DNA from: a virus
IMG/VR virus record: IMGVR_UViG_3300017971_000138
Span: 1-39,641 of that record
Reading direction: 5' to 3' (one strand)
DNA length: 39,641 bases
Shown here: in pieces, positions 16,032 to 23,239 of the stretch
How positions within the stretch are numbered: position 1 is the stretch's first letter
Layout of the letters: the number at the start of each line of letters is the position of its first letter
Position numbers and translations under genes: made by a program
The notes under the pieces: model-generated
The model's database searches: none
What the model saw: only the letters and a program-made list of their open reading frames with translations
What the model was told of the DNA's origin: nothing

Positions 16032-16424
16032 GTGAAGTTTTCAGATTATATGATGATTAAAGAGGCTGCTAGCTTTTTGGGTGTGACAGGAAACACTCTT
16101 AGAAATTGGCAGTCGGCAGGCAAGATAAAGGTCTATTTACATCCGATTAATAACTATCGTTTGTATAAGAGAGAGGATCTTGAAGAGCTTTTAAAAATGC
16201 TTAAAATTAAAGGAAAGCCGGAAGTTATTGTTGACGAGAGGCATTGGTCTGAAAAGGACGAATGTATAACGCTTGAAGATAGGCTTGGGAAACTGGAGTA
16301 TCTCCATGAATGTGTCTCAAAGTGCGGAGTTGGCCCGATTTTCAATTCAGTAACTGACCTTGAAAAAAGAGTCTCGAATCTTGAGAAGATGGTTTACGAT
16401 ATATTGAAGCGGTTAAATAAATAA
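16032..16424 (+). CDS. MerR-type HTH protein with coiled coil (130 aa)
   Basis: The N-terminal half is a MerR/excisionase-like winged HTH: MIKEAASFLGVTGNTLRNWQ, then AGKIKVYLHP, NNYRLYKREDLEELLKML. This fold binds DNA and often acts as a regulator or recombination directionality factor. The C-terminal half has a short acidic linker and a coiled coil (VTDLEKRVSNLEKMVYDILK), suited to dimerisation as in MerR regulators. GTG start with AAAGGG seven bases upstream. With no integrase, a regulatory role, perhaps of late transcription, is more likely than excision. Confidence 0.75.
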   Translation: MKFSDYMMIKEAASFLGVTGNTLRNWQSAGKIKVYLHPINNYRLYKREDLEELLKMLKIKGKPEVIVDERHWSEKDECITLEDRLGKLEYLHECVSKCGVGPIFNSVTDLEKRVSNLEKMVYDILKRLNK

Positions 16425-16429
16425 ACTTC

Positions 16430-16458
16430 TTGCGGCATATATTTCTTAGGCGTACGAT
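16430..16458 (+). promoter_or_regulatory. Promoter of the monocistronic 16494 gene
   Basis: TTGCGG (16430-16435), 17 bases, TACGAT (16453-16458). The -10 begins an inverted repeat CGATTA/TAATCG (16455-16460/16470-16475) that could be an operator; the MerR-type protein encoded just upstream is a candidate binder. Confidence 0.45.
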
Positions 16459-16493
16459 TATTTTAGTAGTAATCGTTTAACTAAGGAGGCCGT

Positions 16494-16772
16494 ATGGGTG
16501 CACTCGCAAGCCGTAATCAGGTAAGTCTTACTGATGTGTTAGAGTCGACAATGGACATTCTAAGAAAGCTCCATGTTGTTCACGAGAAAACAGCTTTTGA
16601 GGAACTTCTGGAATCCAAGTTGCCTGGTTCTGATATTACAGTTGCAAACCTTGTTAATAATTTATTTGAGATCGTTAAGCCTGTTATTGCAGAAGCTCGC
16701 AAAAGATTTCCAGCTTTGTTCGCAGTGATAGATTGGGCACAAGAAATTGTTAGAAAGCTTCTCAAACACTAG
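16494..16772 (+). CDS. Helical protein in its own transcription unit (92 aa)
   Basis: Unrecognised. AAGGAGG lies four bases before ATG, the strongest RBS in this area. The protein is all helix with alternating hydrophobic residues (ITVANLVNNLFEIVKPVIAE, then ALFAVIDWAQEIVRKLL), giving amphipathic helices that could associate with membrane or oligomerise. No transmembrane segment is clearly long enough. It is flanked by its own promoter (16430) and a strong terminator (16814), so it is expressed independently of both the groES operon and the virion operon. Confidence 0.75.
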   Translation: MGALASRNQVSLTDVLESTMDILRKLHVVHEKTAFEELLESKLPGSDITVANLVNNLFEIVKPVIAEARKRFPALFAVIDWAQEIVRKLLKH

Positions 16773-16813
16773 GTTCGTTAGCTCCTTTCCTATGTGTAGA
16801 GATGATGTTGTTT

Positions 16814-16846
16814 TCCCAGAGGGCTATGTCCTCTGGGATTTTATTT
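16814..16846 (+). terminator. Strong rho-independent terminator
   Basis: TCCCAGAGG pairs perfectly with CCTCTGGGA (9 bp) around a 7-base loop, followed by TTTTATTT. It separates the early and middle genes from the virion structural operon. Confidence 0.9.
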
Positions 16847-16888
16847 GAGTGCTTGGTCATTTTTTTATTGTGATTGTTATAGTGAGCT

Positions 16889-16909
16889 TTGACATTCATA
16901 AGATATAAT
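16889..16909 (+). promoter_or_regulatory. Possible promoter of the structural operon
   Basis: A perfect -10 box TATAAT (16904-16909) lies 29 bases before the portal ATG. TTGACA (16889-16894) is present but only 9 bases away, so it cannot be the normal -35. No good -35 exists at 17 bases. Either the -10 acts with an activator or a different factor is used. Confidence 0.45.
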
Positions 16910-16937
16910 TTTTGTCCCATAAAAAGGGGAGATGATA

Positions 16938-19016
16938 ATGGCGACGCTTTTTTCCAACAAAGGATCTCGGCTATACACAGAAAAAGATAGAGACATTCAA
17001 GAGCGCATGCAGGAATTCTATAAGAATAGTCTTTCTGTTAACGAGTCTTTTTGGAATGAAGCGGACACTGATACGCGCTTTGAGGCAGGCGACCAGAATG
17101 TTTTCTATGAGAATTATGGCCTCGAGCCGATCAATAACCGTACAATTTTTAGCTTTAACAAGATTCGGCGCATAACCAGTACTATTTCTGGATTCCAGCG
17201 ACGCAATAGAAAATCAACCATCGTTATTCCGGTAGAAAATGCGGATCAAAAAACTGCGGATCAATTTTCAAAAATACTTTCCTGGTGTAACAGGCGAGAA
17301 GCTGTTCTTGATACTATTTCAGAGGCGTTCCATGGCGCTATTGTTACGGGCCTTAATTTACTTCATGTCTGGAACGACTACAGAGATGACCCTATTAGTG
17401 GCGATATTAAAGTGGATAATTGCGCTTATAACTCCTTCCTGATAGATCCGTATTTTAGAAAAAGAGATCTTTCAGATTGTAATGGTATCTGGCGCAGGTC
17501 GTATCTGACAAAGCGGGAGATACTCTCGATCTTGCCGAAGTATAGAAAAGAGCTTATGGATGATCATGGTTTTGAAAAAGGGGATGACGAAAAATTTTAC
17601 TTGATGCCAGAGCATTTCAACTTCGACAAAGGCACACTTCTTCCATATGACGAATATTATTACCGCGCATATCGCTCACAAAAGATGGTAGTTGATACGC
17701 AAACAGGCGAGTCGATGGAGTGGAAGGGCAAAGACGATAGCGACTTAAAGCAATTTCTTCAGTTTTTCCCACAAACGACTGTCGTTCAACAGGAAGTTCA
17801 GACAGTTAAGATGGCGATTGTTGTCGATGGAAAGGTTATGTATGACGGACCTAATAATCTTGGCATTGATATGTATCCATTCGTTCCTGTTTTTGGGCAT
17901 TACAATCCGCAATTATCTGATTACTCGCTAAGGATCCAAGGTGTTGTTCGTGCTCTTCGTGATCCACAATATCTCTATAATAGAACAAAAGTAATCGAGC
18001 TGGACATTCTTGAGTCCCGTGCAAATACAGGTTGGATTGCAAAAGCAAACTCGCTGATTGACCCGAAAGAGCTAATGAAGACGGGCCAAGGTCGTACAAT
18101 TTTGCTCAAAAGCACAGCTGAAATGTCAGATGTGCATCCAATTCCAACACAGGATATTCCTGCAGGATTCTTTCAGGTTTCTAGTGGGCTGAACCAGGAA
18201 ATTATTGATATTCCAGGTGCCAATGAAGAGTTGCTTGGATCTGCTACAGATGAAAAAGCTGGTGTATTAGCTATGCTCCGTCAAGGTGCTGGGCTGACGA
18301 CGATGCAGCCTTTATTCGACCAGCTTGATTCATCACAAAAACTTTTAGGTAAGATTCAGATTCAAGTGATACAGAATAATTTTACGCCGGGTAAAGTGAA
18401 AAGGATTATTGAAGATGAGCCGACACCGCAATTTTATAATAAGGCGTTTGGCAAATATGATGCAGGGGTTGAAGAGGGGGTTGACTCAACTACTCAGCGC
18501 CAGAACGGATTCGCTCAACTTATTGAACTTAGAGAGCGAGGGGTGCCGATCCCAAATGAAGCCCTTCTTGAAGCGTCTACAATTCAAAATAAAACAGACC
18601 TTATCGAGACGATAAAACAAAGCACCGAGCAAAAGCAGCAAATTGAACAATTGCAATTGCGTTTGGCGCTCAGAGAACAAGAAGCAAGAGCGAACTTGGC
18701 AGATTCAAGGGCGTTTGCGGATAGAGGCCTTGGGATTGAAAGGATCAGTAGGGTTGAAGAGAACCAAGAGCAAGCAATTGAGAACCGTACAGAGGCTCAG
18801 ACAAACAGAACACAAAGCCTACTCAATATTGTAAAAGCAATTCAAGAATTGGAGTCTGCAGATATTGCACAGATCCAACAATTGCTAACAATAGATGGGC
18901 TCGTTAAATCTAATGTGGAACCGGTTGAAGATGCGCCGGTTCCAGTAAACCCTATTGCTACAAGTTTATTACAATCTAATTTCGATACACCAATTAGTAA
19001 CATAAACAAAATATAG
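16938..19016 (+). CDS. Portal protein
   Basis: The portal is the ring at the packaging vertex through which DNA enters and leaves and where the tail attaches. At 692 residues it has the length and the typical sequence flow of podovirus portals: an N-terminal helical region with NRTIFSFNKIRRITSTISGF, a stem region around SGDIKVDNCAYNSFLIDPYF, a FVPVFGHYNPQLSDYSLRIQG wing-to-stem segment, AREAL-like ILESRANTGW, and a C-terminal coiled-coil barrel rich in Gln and Glu (about 560-650). ATG 16938 is preferred over 16932 because GGGGAG is then six bases away. It is the first gene of the structural operon. Confidence 0.9.
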   Translation: MATLFSNKGSRLYTEKDRDIQERMQEFYKNSLSVNESFWNEADTDTRFEAGDQNVFYENYGLEPINNRTIFSFNKIRRITSTISGFQRRNRKSTIVIPVENADQKTADQFSKILSWCNRREAVLDTISEAFHGAIVTGLNLLHVWNDYRDDPISGDIKVDNCAYNSFLIDPYFRKRDLSDCNGIWRRSYLTKREILSILPKYRKELMDDHGFEKGDDEKFYLMPEHFNFDKGTLLPYDEYYYRAYRSQKMVVDTQTGESMEWKGKDDSDLKQFLQFFPQTTVVQQEVQTVKMAIVVDGKVMYDGPNNLGIDMYPFVPVFGHYNPQLSDYSLRIQGVVRALRDPQYLYNRTKVIELDILESRANTGWIAKANSLIDPKELMKTGQGRTILLKSTAEMSDVHPIPTQDIPAGFFQVSSGLNQEIIDIPGANEELLGSATDEKAGVLAMLRQGAGLTTMQPLFDQLDSSQKLLGKIQIQVIQNNFTPGKVKRIIEDEPTPQFYNKAFGKYDAGVEEGVDSTTQRQNGFAQLIELRERGVPIPNEALLEASTIQNKTDLIETIKQSTEQKQQIEQLQLRLALREQEARANLADSRAFADRGLGIERISRVEENQEQAIENRTEAQTNRTQSLLNIVKAIQELESADIAQIQQLLTIDGLVKSNVEPVEDAPVPVNPIATSLLQSNFDTPISNINKI

Positions 19017-19022
19017 GTGCTT

Positions 19023-19634
19023 ATGGTGAAGCAAAAACAAGAGCAAACGTTTGGTCAGAAGTACTTTAAGATCAAGCAAACTATAATAGATGGCGTTGAT
19101 TATAAAGAAGCTTCTCAAGCGTCAAAAAAACAGTATGTAAAAGGATTTATGCGAGCGGTTGAGCGGGGAGCGGCGCAATTTTCAGGGAACTTTTTCATAG
19201 AAGTGCTTTTGAAGGAGGAACCGCTCTTTGGTAATACACCTCGGAGATACTTTATCCCTAAAGAAGCCTGTCCACGTGGCCATACAAATCAGGCAGTTTA
19301 TCTGATAGATCAAGCAAAAGAAGAAGCTGATCTCTGGTGGAGTATTCCCAATATGCGTGATTGCATATGGTATTTAACCAATCCAGAAGCCCAGTTTTTA
19401 GATAATATTGGCAAATATGAAATAAGTAAGAACGTCCATGCTTTTTATAGTCTAGAGGTAGACGATAAAGCTGATGCGTATAACAAAAAGATTACAAAAT
19501 CGACCCTGCGTTCTGACTTTAATCCAGCAGATTGGGATGACGGGGATCTTATAATACACAACGAAGATGATGACATTTTTATTTCAAAACGAGAGAAGGG
19601 TTTAAATGGAAACAGAGCAAGAAACAGTAGTTGA
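19023..19634 (+). CDS. Conserved-looking podovirus protein beside portal (203 aa)
   Basis: Function not recognised with certainty. The centre reads FIEVLLKEEPLFGNTPRRYF, then IPKEACPRGHTNQAVYLID and LWWSIPNMRDCIWYLTNP, a pattern I associate with a protein often found between portal and scaffold in podoviruses. Two Cys flank this core. The C-terminus is acidic. The start (ATG 19023) follows AGG five bases away. The end overlaps the scaffold gene by 29 bases. Confidence 0.65.
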   Translation: MVKQKQEQTFGQKYFKIKQTIIDGVDYKEASQASKKQYVKGFMRAVERGAAQFSGNFFIEVLLKEEPLFGNTPRRYFIPKEACPRGHTNQAVYLIDQAKEEADLWWSIPNMRDCIWYLTNPEAQFLDNIGKYEISKNVHAFYSLEVDDKADAYNKKITKSTLRSDFNPADWDDGDLIIHNEDDDIFISKREKGLNGNRARNSS

Positions 19635-20364
19635 AAACGTAGAGCAGGTCCAAGAGGTTGTTCCACAGCAGGAAGCAGCTGTTGCTCAAGCAGAAGTTCA
19701 ACCTGAAGCTGTTCCAGAACAACAGGCAGCGGGAGAACAAAGTGTTCAGAATGTTCGCTTTGAGACACTCCGAGAGGCACGCCAAAAGGCTGAGCAGGAG
19801 CGCGATAATCTTAGAAGGCAATTAGAATATCTGCAGATGCAGCAGCAAGTTGGGCAGCAGCCTCAGGCTCAGCAGGCACAGCAGCAATTCCAGATTGGTG
19901 ATAACGATTATGTCCAGGGCGTCCATTTGAAAAAGCAGTTTGAGGCGATGGAAGCTAAGCAGCAGCGGCACCTTGATGAGCTTAAAGAAAGAACAATTAA
20001 CGCAAGTATAGCGGTAGAGTGCCCTGATTACGATAAAGTTGTTACGCCAGAAAACTTAGCAGTTTTAGAAAAAGCGTATCCACAAGTTGCAGCAACATTG
20101 AATGCCTCAACTGACAAATACAATAACAGGAAAACTGCGTATACTTTGATGAAGAACCTTGGCATTGCGAGTAGCCAGTCACATGATAAGGCAGTTGCTC
20201 AAGCCAAGGTAAACTCGCAGGCTCCACTTCCTTCTACAAGTGTTAAGCAGCAGCAGGGAGGCGGTGGCCCAATAAGCCATCTGAACTCGTTTGCAGATAG
20301 TTCTGCTCCAGAGTCCCGAGAACTTACATACCAGCAGATGCTCAAGGATGCTGGCAGAGGCTAG
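19606..20364 (+). CDS. Putative scaffolding protein
   Basis: Scaffolds guide capsid assembly and are then lost. This 252-residue protein has all the usual traits: a position directly before the capsid gene, high Gln, Glu and Ala content with an acidic N-terminus (TEQETVVENVEQVQEVVPQQ), a coiled coil at about 45-85 (LREARQKAEQERDNLRRQLE), few aromatic residues and a basic stretch near the C-terminal half (KYNNRKTAYTLMKNLG). GAAGGG lies five bases before ATG. No sequence motif is diagnostic, so the call rests on context and composition. Confidence 0.8.
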   Translation: METEQETVVENVEQVQEVVPQQEAAVAQAEVQPEAVPEQQAAGEQSVQNVRFETLREARQKAEQERDNLRRQLEYLQMQQQVGQQPQAQQAQQQFQIGDNDYVQGVHLKKQFEAMEAKQQRHLDELKERTINASIAVECPDYDKVVTPENLAVLEKAYPQVAATLNASTDKYNNRKTAYTLMKNLGIASSQSHDKAVAQAKVNSQAPLPSTSVKQQQGGGGPISHLNSFADSSAPESRELTYQQMLKDAGRG

Positions 20365-20383
20365 ATTCATTACTCTCCTTTCG

Positions 20384-20439
20384 CCCACTACGGTGAGCTG
20401 CAAACTTTCTGTAGTGGGTGTTGTATATTATTTTTTTTT
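20384..20439 (+). terminator. Terminator between scaffold and capsid genes
   Basis: CCCACTAC (20384-20391) pairs with GTAGTGGG (20411-20418), and a run of nine T follows at 20431-20439. It would reduce read-through from the portal operon into the capsid gene, which then relies on the promoter at 20421-20447. Confidence 0.65.
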
Positions 20440-20447
20440 ACTATAGT
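20421..20447 (+). promoter_or_regulatory. Promoter of the capsid operon
   Basis: TTGTAT (20421-20426), 15 bases including the T run, TATAGT (20442-20447). Transcription would begin near 20454, exactly at the first leader hairpin. The spacer is short, so the promoter may need help or use a different -35. Confidence 0.45.
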
Positions 20448-20452
20448 AAGAA

Positions 20453-20564
20453 TGCGTATAACGGGCGTCGCACACCCAGGCGTAGAACTGGTCTCGCCAA
20501 CCATTATTTCTTATCGGCGTAGAATTGGCCTCGCCACCCAGCGTATATTGGGCCCTCGCAAGCC
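20453..20564 (+). repeat. Four hairpin repeats in the major capsid gene leader
   Basis: Four imperfect copies of a unit of about 25 bases lie at 20453-20478, 20479-20503, 20516-20540 and 20541-20564. Each has a short stem closing a loop of 12 or 13 bases: TGCG/CGCA (20453-20456/20469-20472), GGCG/CGCC (20479-20482/20495-20498), GGCG/CGCC (20516-20519/20532-20535) and GCG/CGC (20541-20543/20557-20559). Loops follow TAKAAYTGGNCT and a tail of about ACCC follows each. The T-A pair replacing G-C in copy 1 is a compensatory change, which argues for selection on the structure. There is no ORF here. Confidence 0.75.
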
Positions 20565-20565
20565 T

Positions 20566-20609
20566 ACAGATTTCTCAATCTGTCTTAAGTGTTATTGATT
20601 AAACTTAAG
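20566..20609 (+). promoter_or_regulatory. Two further leader hairpins reaching the capsid RBS
   Basis: ACAGATT/AATCTGT (20566-20572/20577-20583) forms a perfect 7-bp stem with a TCTC loop. Directly after it CTTAAGT (20584-20590) pairs with ACTTAAG (20603-20609). The last arm includes the first part of the AAGG ribosome-binding site (20607-20610) eight bases before ATG 20618, so it could mask it. Confidence 0.6.
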
Positions 20610-20617
20610 GATATATA

Positions 20618-21562
20618 ATGCCTATAACCACAACTAGTATCCTCGCCCCTCAGGTGCAAATAGAGTTCGACAAGCGAATTCTGGCTACACCTTTTGCGGA
20701 GTATATCCACAGGATGGGTGCGGATGAATATAGCCTCGGGGCAAATAATGGTGACACCAAAAGGTTGACCCGTTATGACGAAATTGATTCCGCGTTAGCT
20801 CCGTTGGAAAGTACAGGTGTGACTCCTCCAGCAGACTTGCTGACAGGTGTTAACATCGACGCGAAGATCGACTACTACGGAACATGGATTGAGCTGAACG
20901 AACAAGTTACACTCCAGCGTTCTGATCGCGTATTGAACAATGCTGCAATTCAGCTTGGAAACACCCTTCGTAAGACTGAAGACGAGCTTACAAGAAACAT
21001 GTTCCAGGCAACTGCTGCTGTTCTTAACTGCGTTGCTGGTGTTAATGGCGATACACCGACAGAGCTTACTGCAAGTGATGTCGATGACGTTGTTACACTC
21101 CTTCGTGGTGCGAATGCGAAAATGTTTACTAAAGATATTGAAGGCAAAGACAAGTTTGGGACTGCCCCAATTGCCGCATCTTACATGGTCATGGCGCATA
21201 CTGACTTGATCAAATCCATGAGGAACGTTCAAGGCTTTGTGCACAGATCACAGTATCCAGATCGCTCAAGCATCATGCAGGCTGAAGAAGGCAATATTGG
21301 TGATCTTCGATTCATGATCTCTTCGATCGGATCGAAAGAACTAGGAGCCTCAAAGCTTAATGCAAACTTGTATAACATGTTCTGCTCGGCTAAAAACTCT
21401 GTAGGAAGAATTAAGCAAGACCAATACGGTTCTCGCTTTATCGTTCATCCTCCACGTTTGAATGGCCCAATGGAACTGAACAGTACAGCTGCATTCAAGA
21501 TGTCCTTTGTTGCACGTATTTTGAACGACAGGCATGTTTACAACCTGCGTTGCACAATCTAA
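20618..21562 (+). CDS. Major capsid protein (N4-gp56-like)
   Basis: HK97-fold shell protein, 314 residues. It matches the flow of the N4-gp56 family: QIEFDKRILATPFAEYIHRM, GDTKRLTRYDEID, a block ALAPLESTGVTPPADLL, then DYYGTWIELNEQVTLQRSD, the helical LGNTLRKTEDELTRNMF (spine helix) and FMISSIGSKELG. Order in the operon (after scaffold, before adaptor genes) agrees. It is expressed from its own promoter through a long structured leader. Confidence 0.88.
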   Translation: MPITTTSILAPQVQIEFDKRILATPFAEYIHRMGADEYSLGANNGDTKRLTRYDEIDSALAPLESTGVTPPADLLTGVNIDAKIDYYGTWIELNEQVTLQRSDRVLNNAAIQLGNTLRKTEDELTRNMFQATAAVLNCVAGVNGDTPTELTASDVDDVVTLLRGANAKMFTKDIEGKDKFGTAPIAASYMVMAHTDLIKSMRNVQGFVHRSQYPDRSSIMQAEEGNIGDLRFMISSIGSKELGASKLNANLYNMFCSAKNSVGRIKQDQYGSRFIVHPPRLNGPMELNSTAAFKMSFVARILNDRHVYNLRCTI

Positions 21563-21574
21563 GAAAGGAACATT

Positions 21575-22540
21575 ATGGCTGACAATACAAAAATCCTATC
21601 GGGAAGCTTTGTTGGATCTGGCGTTGCTGAGAAGATTGTTCTTCGTGGTGGCGTCGACTGGATCAAAACATGGAACTACACCGTAACAGCAGCTGGTGGT
21701 GCTGGCACAGGTGTTCAGTTCATGTGGAGACGAGGAATGACTCAGGATTATGCGTTCGAGTGGCAAAAGCTCGCAGCGGATGATTCCATTACTCAGGTTA
21801 TTGCTACTTCAGGTGGCTTTACCTATATCGACAGCACAGATCCAAATAAGCTCGGTGCACTAAACTCAACAATCACCGCTATCTCCGCAGCAGCGATTCC
21901 TATCGTTTCTGCGACATCGACAGCGACATTGATTGCTGGGGATATTGTTAAGATTCTTGATGTAACTGGCGCACAACAGTTTGGTGGTATTGATTTCCAA
22001 ATTGATACCGTTATAGCAAACACGAGTTTCCGACTTGTGTATGCTCCGCAAATTGTTGCTGGTACAACAGGATCATTCCGACCAGTTGACCTTCCAAAAG
22101 AGTTTTATCCAAAATGGAGATATATCTCCAAGATAACTGCTGCTAACCCTGCGGTTATTACAACGACAGTGGACCACGGATACGTTGCTGGGCAACTTAT
22201 TCGCTTGCGTGTGCCGTCCGAGTTTGGAATGACTCAAATGGATAACTTGGTTGGAACAGTTGTTTCTGTAACCGACTCAACAATCACAACTGATATTAAT
22301 TCGTCTGCATTCACCGCATTCGCATGGCCACTTACAGCAGCAGGAGCATTCACTCCAGCTCAGGTCATTCCGTTCGGTGAGTCAAGCAGCAATACCTATA
22401 TTGGTTTGACTGACGACGCTACAGATAACCGTGGAGAAATCTATATGTCGCTTGCAGCAGGTACTGATAGCCCTGCCGGAGCGCTTAACGATGTAATCTA
22501 CTGGGAAGCTGGTAAGAACTTTAGTGATACCAACGAGTAG
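21575..22540 (+). CDS. Putative capsid decoration or minor head protein (321 aa)
   Basis: It directly follows the capsid gene (AAGGA, 13 bases between genes). The composition is that of a beta-rich virion protein, high in Thr, Ala, Val and Ile with no charged helices. Residues about 183-250 (PAVITTTVDHGYVAGQLIRL, then VGTVVSVTDSTITTDI) resemble the small beta domain found in many phage virion proteins, where a hydrophobic strand pair surrounds DHGYxxGQ. Head decoration is the likeliest role given position; a tail spike part is the alternative. Confidence 0.6.
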   Translation: MADNTKILSGSFVGSGVAEKIVLRGGVDWIKTWNYTVTAAGGAGTGVQFMWRRGMTQDYAFEWQKLAADDSITQVIATSGGFTYIDSTDPNKLGALNSTITAISAAAIPIVSATSTATLIAGDIVKILDVTGAQQFGGIDFQIDTVIANTSFRLVYAPQIVAGTTGSFRPVDLPKEFYPKWRYISKITAANPAVITTTVDHGYVAGQLIRLRVPSEFGMTQMDNLVGTVVSVTDSTITTDINSSAFTAFAWPLTAAGAFTPAQVIPFGESSSNTYIGLTDDATDNRGEIYMSLAAGTDSPAGALNDVIYWEAGKNFSDTNE

Positions 22541-22550
22541 CATTATCTAT

Positions 22551-22573
22551 GAGGGGGAGCAATCCCCCTCTTT
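22551..22573 (+). terminator. Terminator or attenuator after the capsid pair
   Basis: GAGGGGGA and TCCCCCTC form a perfect 8-bp, GC-rich stem closed by a GCAA (GNRA) tetraloop, followed by only three T. With so short a T run it probably attenuates or protects the 3' end, keeping capsid mRNA more abundant than downstream mRNA. Confidence 0.7.
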
Positions 22574-22588
22574 AAAGCAGGAGCAGAT

Positions 22589-23215
22589 ATGCCAAAGAAG
22601 AAATTAGATCCAGCATCAATTAAAACAGTTAAGGCTGAGTTAGCACCCGTAGCACAAGATGTACAAAAAACAGGGCAACTTCCGGCAGTTGATGCACAAA
22701 AATCAGGGATACCAAGAGAAATTACTATTACCCCTGAGGAAATGCATTTCATTGAGCAGTTCCGTAAACGTAATGCGGAAGCAGACAGAGCAGAGTATCT
22801 CAAGTCTGTAGCAAAGCTCGAGAAAAAAAGAATGCAAGACGAAGCTGACAGAAAACAAATGGAAATAGATAGACAGCTTGTAAAAGGTAAGTTTGTATTC
22901 CATGAGGTAAGAGGTGGGACTCTTCCGGTTACACACAGAAAGTGGGCGCCTCTAGGGATATTTGAAAAAGAACTTAAAGACGGTCATGAGTATGAAATTC
23001 CTCTTTATGTAGCAGAGTTCTTGAATAACGGCGGCAGATGGCCTGTCCACGAAAACCACGTTGATGAGAACGGCAAGAAGACCTGTCGGATCGGAACTCA
23101 TGTAGACCGATATAATTTTTACCCTGTTTCGTTTGTTGACACTTCAAGGCCTGAAATGCAAAAAGCTTTTGCGCCAAACAAGAACTTAGTCACAAGCGTT
23201 ACGAGGGCTTTCTAG
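22589..23215 (+). CDS. Conserved-looking virion-region protein (208 aa)
   Basis: Exact role unknown. The N-terminal half is a charged, partly coiled-coil region (about 60-95, with KSVAKLEKKRMQDEADRKQM). The C-terminal half is a compact domain (VKGKFVFHEVRGGTLPVTHR, then DGHEYEIPLYVAEFLNNGGR and WPVHENHV) of a type I associate with podovirus structural clusters. It lies between the head genes and the head-tail adaptor. RBS AGGAG is six bases before ATG. Confidence 0.6.
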   Translation: MPKKKLDPASIKTVKAELAPVAQDVQKTGQLPAVDAQKSGIPREITITPEEMHFIEQFRKRNAEADRAEYLKSVAKLEKKRMQDEADRKQMEIDRQLVKGKFVFHEVRGGTLPVTHRKWAPLGIFEKELKDGHEYEIPLYVAEFLNNGGRWPVHENHVDENGKKTCRIGTHVDRYNFYPVSFVDTSRPEMQKAFAPNKNLVTSVTRAF

Positions 23216-23239
23216 TAATAAATAAAGGAGAGTAGTCAG

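Noticed and set aside
16868-16886. Fourth copy of the TGTG...CACA operator before the portal gene
   Set aside because: The stretch starts TGTGAT but lacks the TAAAATTA core and the CACA arm; the match is not better than chance in an AT-rich interval.
20453-20564. CRISPR-like array
   Set aside because: Only four imperfect units with no regular spacers (two units abut directly), and no cas genes. The units form hairpins with compensatory changes, which suits an RNA leader better.
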